DNA of 64,000 nt from Fulvivirga sp. M361 (lineage in GTDB: Bacteria; Bacteroidota; Bacteroidia; Cytophagales; Cyclobacteriaceae): positions 520,073-584,072 of the forward strand of contig NZ_VKDC01000006.1 in the NCBI RefSeq assembly GCF_007097395.1. The letters run 5' to 3'. The notes under the pieces are model-generated. The model saw only the letters and a program-made list of their open reading frames with translations. It did not search any database and was not told the DNA's origin. Shown here in pieces: positions 10,301-19,956 of the stretch (positions are counted from its first letter, which is position 1; each line of letters begins with the position of its first letter). Both the position numbers and the translations under genes were made by a program.

Positions 10301-11439
10301 TTAAGGTATCTGATAAAGGCATTGGAATGAAGGCTGATCAGGTCGATCGTATTTTTGACAGGTTCTATCAAATCAACGAAGAAAGTCCCAACCAGGAAAC
10401 TGCTAAAGGGACTGGTATAGGCCTGGCATTAACTAAAGGAATAATAGACCTGCATAAAGGGACTATCACCGCGGAAAGTCAGTATGGGCAAGGCAGCTCC
10501 TTTACCATATCCTTACACCTGGGCTGTGCTCACCTGGACCAGGATCAAATTATCAAAAACTTCAGGGACAGCGAGGATTTGAGTGTTTATACACAACAGG
10601 TATCGGTGACATCTGAATCCAATCCACCGGAGAAAGAGAATGTCACGAGTGGGTCGCACATAAAGAAAACTATCCTTGTAGTCGAAGATAATGAGCAGGT
10701 AAGAAAATTCGTAATTAGCATTTTGGACAATCCTGACTATGACCTGAAAGAAGCTGCCAATGGTAAAGAGGGATGGCAAAAAGCCAGAACAGAAGCTCCG
10801 GACTTGATCATTAGTGATGTGATGATGCCGGAGATGGATGGAATAGAACTCTGCTCACACATTAAATCGGATATCAAGACCAGTCACATCCCTATTATTC
10901 TTTTGACTGCACGTACCTCTCTTATTTTTAAATATGAAGGTTTAGAGTCTGGCGCCGACGATTATATAAATAAGCCATTTAATGTGCGGGAACTTCAACT
11001 CAAGGTACGGAACCTGTTGGCGGTGATGGATAAATTGAAGGAGAAATTCAAAGCTAATGAAGCCATTGTTCCAAGCGAGATAACCATTTCATCCGTAGAT
11101 GAAGAACTCTTCAGAAAAGCGATTGATATAGTAGATAAAAACATATCCAATGAGTTTTTGGACGTACTGTTTTTCTGTGAAGAACTGGGGGTAAGCCGCA
11201 CTATGCTTTTTACTAAAATTAAGGCATGGGTGAATATGACTCCTAATGAATTCATTCAATCTATGCGCATGAAAAGAGCAGCACAGTTATTGGAACAAGG
11301 AAAGATGAATGTGTCTCAGGTTTGCTACAAAGTCGGGTACAAAAACCCGAAATACTTCAGTAAAATTTTTCAAAGGCATCATCTCATGACCCCGACTCAA
11401 TATGCCCGGAAATTTCAGATCAGCCATTTGGAAGACTGA
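7336..11439 (+). CDS. Hybrid two-component system sensor/regulator (HTCS) of the polysaccharide locus
   Basis: A single-protein sensor and transcription factor that senses an oligosaccharide in the periplasm and activates the adjacent susCD operon. I chose the ATG at 7336 because it opens a clean signal peptide (MEIKYTLIILLFMVSVSLLSAQ minus tail); in-frame TTG 7300 and ATG 7318 only add polar residues. Numbered from 7300: Reg_prop beta-propeller repeats (LWFGT, LWVAT, IWVGT, LWIGT) about 40-690; Y_Y_Y domain about 705-800; membrane helix about 805-825; HisKA with SHEFRTPL near 860; HATPase with N box (NLISNAFKYTP), DKGIGM and GTGIGLAL; receiver about 1122-1240 with phospho-acceptor Asp near 1173 in ISDVMMPEMDG; AraC-type HTH about 1270-1379. 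All signature residues are present. Family and layout are typical of Bacteroidota PUL regulators. Confidence 0.95.
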   Translation: MEIKYTLIILLFMVSVSLLSAQTTSIQFNHLTTMQGLSQSSVITIIQDQDGILWFGTRDGLNQYDGTGFKVFRNDISDGESISNNDILDLEVDADGDLWVATYNGLNLYDSKRMKFRRFKNIPGDSATLSNNTVWSVVHLNNNRILAGSSNGLNIIEKSTGKIIQVFSDLTDHTSLSDNHVTEVFQDSHGTIWVGTAQGLNKVINVSEDGSYTFKRYKRKGQVQVITEDSFGSLWFGTKKNGLFRIDADDKILNFSKSGNRRILDNDVRALASDDKGSLWVGTYEGVSVIDPFGGILNLQHDPLKPRSLSKNTIKSIYKDRNGSIWIGAYYGGINSWNEANNNFRNYKELANGKGLSYNVVSSIVEDRDKIYFGTEGGGVSVYDTKNALFSEFPIEHGPFPGNNIKSLHIDPDKRELWIGTFNSGVFIWDLDHQKFNLTLTTEAGLSNNSIYDIQPFDNDLFWIGTFGGGLSLYNRQKSVIATLRHEPNNPMSLCDDQVRTILIDSEKNLWVGTQNGLSLLSFDTYKKKEYVMRNFFYDHQSRSGEDVLAIFEDSRGVIWVGTKETGLHYFKEGAFIHEDLSGPYKNTSNTIHSILEDDTGILWISSNSGIIRYNPLLEDIKIFEQSDGLVSNEYNNNSSLKSRNGIIYFGGPDGVTSFVPSEIKSSQYTPSVILTGLKVFNNYIFPGDSTKILDENISQTAEIELEYDEAIFTIEFALPSYINPDKNRYSYRLIGLDEKWKFTSTNEASYTIQQAGSYLFEVKGCNSDGAWNDNATVLRVIVHPAPWRTWWAFLLYSLAIAVALYFLFQIIQSRAELKHDLALEHKENEQEKRLNQMKLQFFTNISHEFRTPLTLILGPLQQIIDEYRGSSRLFKQLTVIHQNAHQLLKLINQLMEFRKIENNQSRLKAAEGNIVKFVKEIFLSFKPYAQSGDYDYQFNARQNRIMVFYDRDKMERVIYNLISNAFKYTPKKRNITLDVWQESDTVKIKVSDKGIGMKADQVDRIFDRFYQINEESPNQETAKGTGIGLALTKGIIDLHKGTITAESQYGQGSSFTISLHLGCAHLDQDQIIKNFRDSEDLSVYTQQVSVTSESNPPEKENVTSGSHIKKTILVVEDNEQVRKFVISILDNPDYDLKEAANGKEGWQKARTEAPDLIISDVMMPEMDGIELCSHIKSDIKTSHIPIILLTARTSLIFKYEGLESGADDYINKPFNVRELQLKVRNLLAVMDKLKEKFKANEAIVPSEITISSVDEELFRKAIDIVDKNISNEFLDVLFFCEELGVSRTMLFTKIKAWVNMTPNEFIQSMRMKRAAQLLEQGKMNVSQVCYKVGYKNPKYFSKIFQRHHLMTPTQYARKFQISHLED

Positions 11440-11672
11440 AAAGAGGGCTTGAAGCCGTTAAGCTGCATTTTAAGTACAGATGTATCCCCATTTTCGGATT
11501 TCTGTGACCCCTGGTAAACTTAATATTGTATGAAAAGAATACAAAGTTAATTACCCATCATCATGATGCGCATTCAAATCAAAAAAAGGTTACCGGAATT
11601 CATGTTAGGGATCTTTATTGTCTTAATGTCTTTATTGATGATCTACTTAAGTTGAACCAAACGACAAAATAT

Positions 11673-14600
11673 ATGAAAACAACCTTACTAAAAATGCAAT
11701 ATGGTTTGTTATTGCTATCCACATTACTGTGTCATCAGGCAGCAGCCCAAAGTAAACAGCTTACGGGCACAGTAAGGTCTGCTGAAGACGATGCCGTATT
11801 ACCTGGCGTTGCTATTTTAATAGAAGGAAATGCTAAAGGTACCATTACGGATATTAACGGTGCATTCTCGCTTGAAGTAATGGAAGAGGATGTATTGATC
11901 ATATCCTATTTAGGGTATGAGACTCAGAAGATAACTGTTGGGAGCAGGAGTGTGCTTAACGTATCACTAAACCTGGATTTGAAAACATTGGAAGAGATAG
12001 TGGTAGTAGGGTATGGATCTGTTAAAAAAAGCGACTTGACAGGCTCTGTTTCAACGGTGAAAAGTCAGGACATAACGGCATATCCTATACTGTCCGCCAC
12101 GCAGGCATTGCAAGGCAGAGCAGCAGGAGTACAAATACAATCGAACAACGGAGGGCAACCAGGTAGTGACTTAAGTGTACGCATTAGAGGAGGTACTTCC
12201 ATCAATGCCACCAGCGATCCGATATTCGTAGTAGATGGATTCGTTGGCGCTGAACTCCCGCCACCTGAAGATATTGCTTCGATAGAAGTTTTGAAAGACG
12301 CTTCGGCAACCGCCATTTATGGTTCTCGGGGGGCCAACGGTGTAATTATGGTCACTACAAAGAGAGGACAAAACGGCCCTGTAACCATTGATTTTAACAG
12401 CTCCTATTCTATACAACAAACCACCAATAGCCTGGACCTGCTTGGCGGAGAAGATTTTGCCAACTATCAGCAGGAATTTGGTGATTATGCCTTTCAGGGG
12501 TCAAATACGGATTGGCAGGACATAATATTCCAACAAGGGTTTATAGCTAACAATCAACTCTCCTTGCGGGGTGGGTCGGAAGATATAAAGTTTTATGTGG
12601 GAGGTACTTATTATGATCAGGAAGGTATCGTCGTGGGGTCTGATTACAACCGCTATTCTTTTAATAGTAATGTGGACATAGAAGCTACGGAAAAACTTAA
12701 AGTTGGAGTGAGCCTTTATGCCCGAAGGAGCGAGACAAATGGTGTAAGAACACAGGAAGGTTCAGGTGGGTCCGGGCAGGCAGGGGTTATCGGGTCTTCT
12801 TTTAGATTTAATCCTGACCTGGGTGTTTTCAATGATGATGGTACGCTTACCCGGTCTTTTTTGGGAGGTGAGATAGATAACCCTTATGCTTTGGCAACAG
12901 AATACCAACGAGAAAGGATTACAGACCGGTTTCAGGCCAATGTCTATGGAGAGATGAAGATCTTAGAATGGCTATCCTTTAAAAGCACATTGGGGATAGG
13001 CACAACAAACTGGAGAGAAGGAGAGTTTTGGCCTACTACTTTGGTATTTGGTGAAGATGCACAGGGAACAGTGGATCTCGAAACAAGGAAATTATCATCG
13101 TTTCTAAGTGAAAACTACTTCACGATCAATAAAAATTACGACTCACATGAGATCACTTGGATAACCGGCTATTCTTTCCAGAAAGACACCCGGGAAGATA
13201 TTGAAACGTCCAACTCCGGGTTTGTATCTAATTCCGGATCTTTCTGGGCGCTGGATCAGGGAAGTAACCCTGGCACACCTGTTTCGAATTATTCGGAAAC
13301 TATCATTAAGTCGTATTATTCAAGAGTTAACTATTCCGCTTTCGGAAAGTATAAACTGACCTTCACCACACGTTTTGATGGTGCATCCAATTTCTCTGAA
13401 AACAATAAGTGGGCATTCTTTCCGTCAGCTGCTGTAGCATGGAACATCGTCGAAGAACCATTCATGGAGTCATTGGACTTCCTGTCTGAATTAAAACTCA
13501 GGACCAGCTATGGTTTGGTGGGTAATCAGGCCATACCTGCTTACGGGTCTTTGGCCACCCTGGATCCCACCTATTCTATTGTGCCAGGACAAAACGCTCT
13601 GAGGGTAGGGGAGCTGGAAAATTCCCAACTTACCTGGGAAACAACGTCCCAGTTGGACATAGGGTTAGATATAGGATTGCTGGATGGACGCCTTTTCCTG
13701 TCTGCGGATTATTACGATAAAGAAACTTCCGACCTTCTATTTGAAAGGCAATTGCCCGGCTATGTAGGCGTAGCCAATCAGGTACAAAACATTGGAACAA
13801 ATCAGAATAGAGGCTTTGAGTTCACCATTAATTCAAAAAATATGGTCGGAGACTTTAGTTGGTCAACAGACTTCATCTTTTCTTCCAATAGAAACAAAGT
13901 ACTGTCGCTACCTGATTCCGTAGAGTTTTATGGAGAAAACCCGGGACATTTAACGCTGGATGACAACTCTCAGCTCCTGTTGGAAGGCCAGCCCATAGGC
14001 GTATTTTACGGATATGTTTATGACGGTATTTATCAAAACGGTGATACGTTCATTCCCGGGACAGGATTTGAACAAGAAGCAGGAGGAGAACGGTTTAAAG
14101 ATATTTCCGGACCAAACGGTGTCCCGGATGGAGTACTGGATGCAAATGACAGGACTATAATAGGTGATCCTAACCCTGATTTTACCTGGTCTCTAAATAA
14201 TACATTCCAATACAAAAATTTTGATCTAAATATTTTTATCCAGGGGGTTCATGGTAATGACATGCTAAGTTATACACTGATGGAATTAGAGACTTTTTCA
14301 GGCAATAGTAATGTTACAGCTAAGGCATTAAACAGATGGAGGCCGGAAAATCCCAACACCGACGTGCCTAAAGCGAATAGTTCCCGCTCTTTCCGCGTTT
14401 CAGACCGATTTATTTACGATGCGAGTTATATACGATTGAAAAACCTGGTGATAGGCTACACTTTGCCTAAGGCTATACTGGATAAGATCAATATCAGAAA
14501 ATTACGCGTTTATGCCAGTGCGCAAAACATTTATACGCTCACAGATTATCCGGGACTTGACCCGGAAGTAGGGTATGAAAACGCCGGAAATTCCCAGGAC

Positions 14601-14681
14601 GGCAACAGAAACCTCGGACTTGATTATGCAAGTTATCCCAATGTGAAGTCATATACGTTCGGAATTAACCTTGGATTTTAA
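11673..14681 (+). CDS. susC: SusC/RagA-type TonB-dependent outer-membrane glycan transporter
   Basis: Outer-membrane barrel that imports oligosaccharides with its SusD partner. I placed the start at ATG 11673, which gives a signal peptide (MKTTLLKMQYGLLLLSTLLC, cleavage after HQAAAQ); the frame is open upstream to 11526 but that part is polar and unlike the family. After the signal come a carboxypeptidase-regulatory-like domain (LTGTVRS, PGVAILIEG, GTITDINGAFSL), then the plug with the SusC signature (VDGF, DIASIEVLKDASATAIYGSRG, NGVIMVTTK) and a long beta-barrel ending in INLGF. About 1,000 residues, normal for the family. First gene of the operon, 14 bases before the susD start. Expression is expected to depend on the HTCS just upstream. 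Confidence 0.95.
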   Translation: MKTTLLKMQYGLLLLSTLLCHQAAAQSKQLTGTVRSAEDDAVLPGVAILIEGNAKGTITDINGAFSLEVMEEDVLIISYLGYETQKITVGSRSVLNVSLNLDLKTLEEIVVVGYGSVKKSDLTGSVSTVKSQDITAYPILSATQALQGRAAGVQIQSNNGGQPGSDLSVRIRGGTSINATSDPIFVVDGFVGAELPPPEDIASIEVLKDASATAIYGSRGANGVIMVTTKRGQNGPVTIDFNSSYSIQQTTNSLDLLGGEDFANYQQEFGDYAFQGSNTDWQDIIFQQGFIANNQLSLRGGSEDIKFYVGGTYYDQEGIVVGSDYNRYSFNSNVDIEATEKLKVGVSLYARRSETNGVRTQEGSGGSGQAGVIGSSFRFNPDLGVFNDDGTLTRSFLGGEIDNPYALATEYQRERITDRFQANVYGEMKILEWLSFKSTLGIGTTNWREGEFWPTTLVFGEDAQGTVDLETRKLSSFLSENYFTINKNYDSHEITWITGYSFQKDTREDIETSNSGFVSNSGSFWALDQGSNPGTPVSNYSETIIKSYYSRVNYSAFGKYKLTFTTRFDGASNFSENNKWAFFPSAAVAWNIVEEPFMESLDFLSELKLRTSYGLVGNQAIPAYGSLATLDPTYSIVPGQNALRVGELENSQLTWETTSQLDIGLDIGLLDGRLFLSADYYDKETSDLLFERQLPGYVGVANQVQNIGTNQNRGFEFTINSKNMVGDFSWSTDFIFSSNRNKVLSLPDSVEFYGENPGHLTLDDNSQLLLEGQPIGVFYGYVYDGIYQNGDTFIPGTGFEQEAGGERFKDISGPNGVPDGVLDANDRTIIGDPNPDFTWSLNNTFQYKNFDLNIFIQGVHGNDMLSYTLMELETFSGNSNVTAKALNRWRPENPNTDVPKANSSRSFRVSDRFIYDASYIRLKNLVIGYTLPKAILDKINIRKLRVYASAQNIYTLTDYPGLDPEVGYENAGNSQDGNRNLGLDYASYPNVKSYTFGINLGF

Positions 14682-14694
14682 AACAACTGGAACG

Positions 14695-16266
14695 ATGAAA
14701 TTAACTTATATCAAATCGATACTACTCTTAATAAGCATGTTTTTAGTGCTTTCATGCGAAGATCTGGATGAAAATCCAATAGGTCTGCTGGCACCGGAAG
14801 GTTTTTATGAGACTCCAGGGGATGTACAGGTTGGGATCAATGGGGGCTATTCCATCATGGGGCATGAAGCCCTATGGGGAAGAAAACTACCCCTGTCCAT
14901 ATTACTGAGAGGCGATATGGCTACTATTGGAGATATGGGAACACCGTCCAGACGCATTGAAGTAGATGAAATGAACATGGGCGTCAGTAATGGAATGGTT
15001 CGTGCCTTCTGGCCCAAAGGCTACGAAGCCATTGCGGCACTGAATTATGCTATAGAGGGGGGTGAGACATTAGACATCGCTGAGGAAGAGATTAATCCCA
15101 TTATAGCAGAAGGACGATTTTTAAGGGCCTTTATTCACTATCACTTTGTTCGTTTGTTTGGTGAAATTCCATACATTGATTTTGCCTTTTCAGATCCGGA
15201 CCTTGCCTACACATTACCGCAATCTTCCGTAGAGGATGTTTATGCAGGTATTATTGAAGACCTGCAGTATGCGAAACAATGGCTGCCAGACGTTCCCGTT
15301 TCGCGTGACAGGCCTGGTAAGGGTACTGCTGCAAGTTTTTTAGCCTCTGTACACTTAACACGGGAAAATTGGGATCTGGCGTACCAGGAGGCTAAATATG
15401 TCATCGATAATAGTGGCGCTTTTCAATATAACCTGGAGGGTGAATTTGCAGACTTATTTGACGCATCTCTCCCCGCTTCGTCCAATGAAGTGATCTGGGA
15501 AATAAATTTTATAGGAGGAGATGCCTCTACCAACCCGGGAGCGTTGGGCGGAACGAATGCTGCTATTGATTACATGGCGCCTGTTACTGGGATCATTGGA
15601 GACGAAAGATTTGATTTTGGCGCAGGGTGGAGTGTAGCAGTACCGAGTATAGCCGTTTTTAACGATTGGGATGCGAGGGATTATCGCAAGGCGGTGAGCT
15701 TTGATACGGTTATGGTGAATGGTGGTGCAGAAGTGCTGTATACGGATTGGGGGTCCATACCATCTGCCATACCACGCCCGCACATTGCCAAGTATTTCAG
15801 GGCCCAGGGGCAGGCGGGTACCATAGCAGGTTCCAACGGTCGTGATTCGGAAAATGACTATATCCTGATGCGGTATGCTGAAATTTTACTTATTGCTGCC
15901 GAGGCAATGAATGAAATGGAACAAGGTCCGAATGCGGAGGCGGAAGACTATGTCAACCAGGTACGGAGCAGGGCCAGAAGAGAACTTGACTCAGATGTCG
16001 GAAATGATAGAACTTTCCCTGAAAATGTTCCCTCAGGACTGGATGTCAATGGGTTCAGAGAATTAGTACTGGAAGAAAGGAGACTGGAACTAGCGTTTGA
16101 ATGTGGACGGTGGTACGATATACAAAGGAAAAGGATGGGGCAGGAAGCATTTGGTGCCGGGGGGCTTGAACAACATGCGTTCAATCCGGCCAGGGACTAT
16201 TTATTCCCAAAGCTTCAGGAAGATGTGGATAGAAACCCGAACCTTGATCAAAACGCTAATTATTAG
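14695..16266 (+). CDS. susD: SusD/RagB-type outer-membrane glycan-binding lipoprotein
   Basis: Surface lipoprotein that lids the SusC barrel and binds the glycan. The start is ATG 14695, giving MKLTYIKSILLLISMF followed by lipobox LSC; an in-frame TTG at 14671 lies inside susC and is less likely. Family features are the early NPIGLLAPEGFY segment, TPR-like helices (AEGRFLRAFIHYHFVRLFGE), and the C-terminal pattern RYAEILLIAAEAMNE and LVLEERRLELAFECGRWYDIQR typical of SusD/RagB. About 523 residues, normal length. It follows susC directly and precedes the GH88 gene by 5 bases, so it is co-transcribed. Confidence 0.95.
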   Translation: MKLTYIKSILLLISMFLVLSCEDLDENPIGLLAPEGFYETPGDVQVGINGGYSIMGHEALWGRKLPLSILLRGDMATIGDMGTPSRRIEVDEMNMGVSNGMVRAFWPKGYEAIAALNYAIEGGETLDIAEEEINPIIAEGRFLRAFIHYHFVRLFGEIPYIDFAFSDPDLAYTLPQSSVEDVYAGIIEDLQYAKQWLPDVPVSRDRPGKGTAASFLASVHLTRENWDLAYQEAKYVIDNSGAFQYNLEGEFADLFDASLPASSNEVIWEINFIGGDASTNPGALGGTNAAIDYMAPVTGIIGDERFDFGAGWSVAVPSIAVFNDWDARDYRKAVSFDTVMVNGGAEVLYTDWGSIPSAIPRPHIAKYFRAQGQAGTIAGSNGRDSENDYILMRYAEILLIAAEAMNEMEQGPNAEAEDYVNQVRSRARRELDSDVGNDRTFPENVPSGLDVNGFRELVLEERRLELAFECGRWYDIQRKRMGQEAFGAGGLEQHAFNPARDYLFPKLQEDVDRNPNLDQNANY

Positions 16267-16271
16267 ATAGA

Positions 16272-17471
16272 ATGCTTAGGATTACCCTTCTGTTCATAGG
16301 TGTTCAGCTCGTCATTTCATGTAGAGATAGTAAACCCACTGTATTACAGGAAAAAGGAAATGAATCGGTTTCAATAGAGACGTTTTTCAATCCGGACATT
16401 CGTTACCGAATGGATTTCCTGTTAAACTACCCTGTAGATTCCACGGGTTTTCCGCGGAGTATGGAAAGTGATGGAAAAACAAGGGGAGTAGCTTCCGGGG
16501 ACTGGACAAGTGGTTTTTTCCCGGGAAGCTTATTGTACCTGTACCACCTCACCGAAGACGAGCGGTGGTTAAAGCGTGCAGAACAATGGCTGGGCTACCT
16601 TGAAAAGGAAAAGTACAATGATAGAACGCATGATATGGGGTTTAAGATCAATTGTAGCTTTGGAAATGCCCTCAAGACAGCACAAAAAGAGGCGTATAAA
16701 AAAATAATTATACAAAGTGCACAAACACTCACTACACGTTTTAACGCAAGGGTAGGGTGCATCAAATCCTGGGATTTTGGCAAAGATAAATGGCAGTTTC
16801 CTGTTATTATAGATAATATGATGAACCTCGAATTGTTATTTGAGGCGACCAGGCTATCAGGTGACAGCAGTTTTTATCATACAGCTGTTGCTCATGCAAA
16901 TAAAACACTGGAAAATCATTACCGGTCTGACAATAGCAGCTATCATGTCATTGATTATAATACGCAAACGGGAGAAGTAGTGCAGCGACTTACCCATCAG
17001 GGATATGACAGTGAATCGGTGTGGTCAAGAGGGCAGGCCTGGGGATTGTATGGATTTACTATGGCTTACAGGTATACTTCCAACACAGTATTCCTGGACC
17101 AGGCCGGCAAGATCGCAGCGTTCATTATGGAGCATCCGGATATGCCGTCGGATAACATAGTCTATTGGGACATGAAAGACCCGGCCATACCTAATGCCGT
17201 TAGGGATGCTTCCGCTTCAGCCATTATTGCATCAGCTTTAATAGAACTTGGTCAGTACACGGGGGATAAGCAGCACCATAAGTGGGCCAATGCGATATTA
17301 ACCACTTTATCTACTTCTAAATACGTGTTGCCAAAAGCCACTGAAGCTCCCTTTTTGCTGGACCATAGTACCGGGAATATGCCCAGGAACGACGAGATCG
17401 ATCTGCCTATAAGCTATGCAGATTACTACTTCCTGGAGGCAATAACCCGAAAAAAAAAAGAACAGATCTAA
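16272..17471 (+). CDS. GH88 unsaturated glucuronyl hydrolase (lipoprotein)
   Basis: Predicted to release the 4,5-unsaturated uronic acid that a polysaccharide lyase leaves at the non-reducing end of oligosaccharides, by hydration of the double bond. The N-terminus is a lipoprotein signal (LFIGVQLVISC). Family motifs are GVASGDWTSGFFPGSL, THDMGF and IIDNMMNLELL; the two Asp residues in the last two correspond to the catalytic pair of GH88. Further motifs are YDSESVWSRGQAWGLYG and VRDASASAIIASAL. Length 399 residues fits GH88. Five bases after susD and 18 bases before GH2. The gene implies that the target glycan contains uronic acids and that a lyase acts first. Confidence 0.93.
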   Translation: MLRITLLFIGVQLVISCRDSKPTVLQEKGNESVSIETFFNPDIRYRMDFLLNYPVDSTGFPRSMESDGKTRGVASGDWTSGFFPGSLLYLYHLTEDERWLKRAEQWLGYLEKEKYNDRTHDMGFKINCSFGNALKTAQKEAYKKIIIQSAQTLTTRFNARVGCIKSWDFGKDKWQFPVIIDNMMNLELLFEATRLSGDSSFYHTAVAHANKTLENHYRSDNSSYHVIDYNTQTGEVVQRLTHQGYDSESVWSRGQAWGLYGFTMAYRYTSNTVFLDQAGKIAAFIMEHPDMPSDNIVYWDMKDPAIPNAVRDASASAIIASALIELGQYTGDKQHHKWANAILTTLSTSKYVLPKATEAPFLLDHSTGNMPRNDEIDLPISYADYYFLEAITRKKKEQI

Positions 17472-17489
17472 CCCAAAGCAACTTACTTC

Positions 17490-19895
17490 ATGTATAGACA
17501 ACTCTTAATTTTCATACTGATCTTACACGGCGCCGTTTCCATGGCGCTGGAAAGAGAGCAGACCAACTTAAATGACAACTGGCAATATTTGGAAAAGGCT
17601 TATTTAAGTTGTCATGAAGCCAATCTTGACCCGATGTGGACCATGGTCAGCTTACCTCATAGTTGGAATAATGAAGATGTTGTGGACATGATACCAGGTT
17701 ATCGACGAGATGCCAGTTGGTACAAAAAAATGCTGAAATTTAAGGAAGTTAAAAAAAATAAAAGATACCTCATCTATTTTGAAGGAGTCAACATTACCTC
17801 CGAGGTATATGTAAATAACCAACTGGTTACAAAGCATATTGGAGGATACCTTGGATTTGAAGCGGACATTTCTGATCACCTTGTGGACGGTATGAATACC
17901 CTTATGGTTCGCGTGGACAATGGCTACAACAGACAGGTGATTCCCTCGCAAAAATCAGACTTTTTCATTTATGGAGGAATTACAAGAGATGTTTGGTTGA
18001 GAGAAGTGTCCGAAACATATCTATCTGACCTGAAAATTTCTACGCCTCAGGTCAGTCAGACAAAAGCTAAAGTTGACCTGAAACTGACTATTAAAGGAAA
18101 TATAGACGCCGATAAAAGTGTTCAGGTAAGCATTAAAGATCCTTCAGGAAAGGTCGTCTTTCGCCAATCTTCAAAGGTAGGGAATAGTATGGAGTTATCT
18201 TTTGAATTGGCCAATCCCGAACTATGGGAAATTGATGATCCCAACCTGTATAAAGTAGAGATTGAACTGCTCAAAAAGGGAAAGGCAATGGACTTCATAA
18301 CGGAGACTTATGGCTACAGGTGGTTTGAATTTAAAGACCATGGTCCTTTTTACCTCAACGGAGAACGCCTCTTACTAAGGGGAACTCACCGGCATGAAGA
18401 ACATGCCGGTGTGGGAGCGGCTATGTCTAACCAGCTTCACAGAAAGGATATAGAGATGATCAAAGAGATGGGGGCCAACTTCGTCAGGTTAGGGCATTAC
18501 CCGCAGGACCCCGAAGTGTACAAAGCATGTGATGAACTGGGTATCCTGGTTTGGGATGAGCTGCCTTGGTGCAGGGGAGGTGTTGGCGATGATACCTGGA
18601 AAACCAATACGAAGCACATGTTGAAAGAAATGATCCTCCAAAATTACAACCATCCCAGTGTAATTATCTGGTCATTAGGCAATGAAATATATTGGTTGCC
18701 GGATTTTGAAAACGGTGATAACCGGGAAAACATGAACACTTTTTTAAGAGAACTGAATGACCTGGCCCATGAGCTGGATGCCGGCCGCAAAACAGCAATA
18801 CGAAAATATTACGAAGGAGCAGATATTGTGGATGTTTTTAGCCCTTCCATATGGTCTGGCTGGTATTCGGGGTCTTACAAAAACTATGAAAATGCGATCA
18901 GAAAATCCCATGCGAAATATCCTCACTTTATACACATGGAATACGGTGGGTCCAGTATGGTAGGCAGGCACACCGAGCAACCGATCACCGGGGACGGTAT
19001 TATCAATGCCGATGAGTGGGAAGAGCCAATCAACCAGGTGGCCGTACAAAATATTGCCAAAAATGGAGATTGGAGTGAAAACTATATTGTTGATCTGTTC
19101 GATTGGCATCTTATGGTATCTGAAACACAAGATCAATTCATTGGAAACGCCCAATGGGCCTTTAAGGACTTTGGTACACCACTCCGCCCTGAAAATGATA
19201 TCCCTTATATGAATCAGAAAGGATTGACAGACAGGGCCGGTAATCCAAAAGATGCTTATTACGTCTTCAAAAGCTACTGGTCGGATGACCCGTTTATTTA
19301 CATTGAGTCACACACCTGGACGGATCGTTCGGGGCCAAAAGGTAAGTCACGTAACCTTAGCGTATTCAGTAATTTAAAACAGGTGGAGTTATTCCATAAC
19401 AGTGTTAGCCTGGGAAAAAAAACAAAGGACATCACTAAATTTCCCGCATGCGGACTCAATTGGGATATCGATTTTGAAAAGGGAGAAAATGAATTTCGTG
19501 CTGTTGGATATGATCAGGAAGGAGAAAAGATCGAAGACACTATCTTGGTAACCTATTCCTATGAAAAATCAACAGCACCCGAAGAGATCCTTTTATCCTA
19601 CGAGTTGCAGAAGAATGGCAACTACCTGGTAACAGCGACTATGGTCGATAACGTCGGAAGAAGATGTTTGGACTATGAAGAGCGTGTCTATTTCCAATGT
19701 ATGAGCGGAGGTGAATTACACCGAAACCAGGGAACACCTACGGGTACTGAGGCCATACGCATGTCGAATGGTAAAGCTTCCATAGAAGTAATACCCAATG
19801 ATTATTCGGGTGGACTGAAAATGAGTGTGTTGAACCAGGATTTTAAAGGGTCTTTTCTGGTTATTGAAAACCAGGTAGGAAAACGGCTGGAATGA
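17490..19895 (+). CDS. GH2 family beta-glycosidase (beta-galactosidase/glucuronidase type)
   Basis: Secreted exo-beta-glycosidase with a Sec signal (LLIFILILHGAVSMA). Order of domains: N-terminal sugar-binding beta-sandwich (SLPHSWNNEDV, FEGVNITSEVYVNN), Ig-like immunoglobulin domain, then the TIM barrel (RGTHRHEEHAG, GANFVRLGHYPQ, DELGILVWDELPW). The acid/base Glu is in IWSLGNE, about residue 399, and the nucleophile Glu in FIHMEYGG, about residue 484. A C-terminal extension of beta-sandwich character follows. Length 801 residues is ordinary. Sugar specificity cannot be read from the sequence; galactoside, glucuronide or xyloside are all possible. It sits between GH88 and a beta-helix protein in the same operon. 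Confidence 0.92.
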   Translation: MYRQLLIFILILHGAVSMALEREQTNLNDNWQYLEKAYLSCHEANLDPMWTMVSLPHSWNNEDVVDMIPGYRRDASWYKKMLKFKEVKKNKRYLIYFEGVNITSEVYVNNQLVTKHIGGYLGFEADISDHLVDGMNTLMVRVDNGYNRQVIPSQKSDFFIYGGITRDVWLREVSETYLSDLKISTPQVSQTKAKVDLKLTIKGNIDADKSVQVSIKDPSGKVVFRQSSKVGNSMELSFELANPELWEIDDPNLYKVEIELLKKGKAMDFITETYGYRWFEFKDHGPFYLNGERLLLRGTHRHEEHAGVGAAMSNQLHRKDIEMIKEMGANFVRLGHYPQDPEVYKACDELGILVWDELPWCRGGVGDDTWKTNTKHMLKEMILQNYNHPSVIIWSLGNEIYWLPDFENGDNRENMNTFLRELNDLAHELDAGRKTAIRKYYEGADIVDVFSPSIWSGWYSGSYKNYENAIRKSHAKYPHFIHMEYGGSSMVGRHTEQPITGDGIINADEWEEPINQVAVQNIAKNGDWSENYIVDLFDWHLMVSETQDQFIGNAQWAFKDFGTPLRPENDIPYMNQKGLTDRAGNPKDAYYVFKSYWSDDPFIYIESHTWTDRSGPKGKSRNLSVFSNLKQVELFHNSVSLGKKTKDITKFPACGLNWDIDFEKGENEFRAVGYDQEGEKIEDTILVTYSYEKSTAPEEILLSYELQKNGNYLVTATMVDNVGRRCLDYEERVYFQCMSGGELHRNQGTPTGTEAIRMSNGKASIEVIPNDYSGGLKMSVLNQDFKGSFLVIENQVGKRLE

Positions 19896-19956
19896 ACATA
19901 CTCAGCTTAAACCAAATAGATGAGAGGTGAAATATTGAAAATCAACAAATAAAAGT

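Noticed and set aside
14671-14694. TTG start for susD inside susC
   Set aside because: The ATG at 14695 gives a better lipoprotein signal and avoids the overlap with susC.
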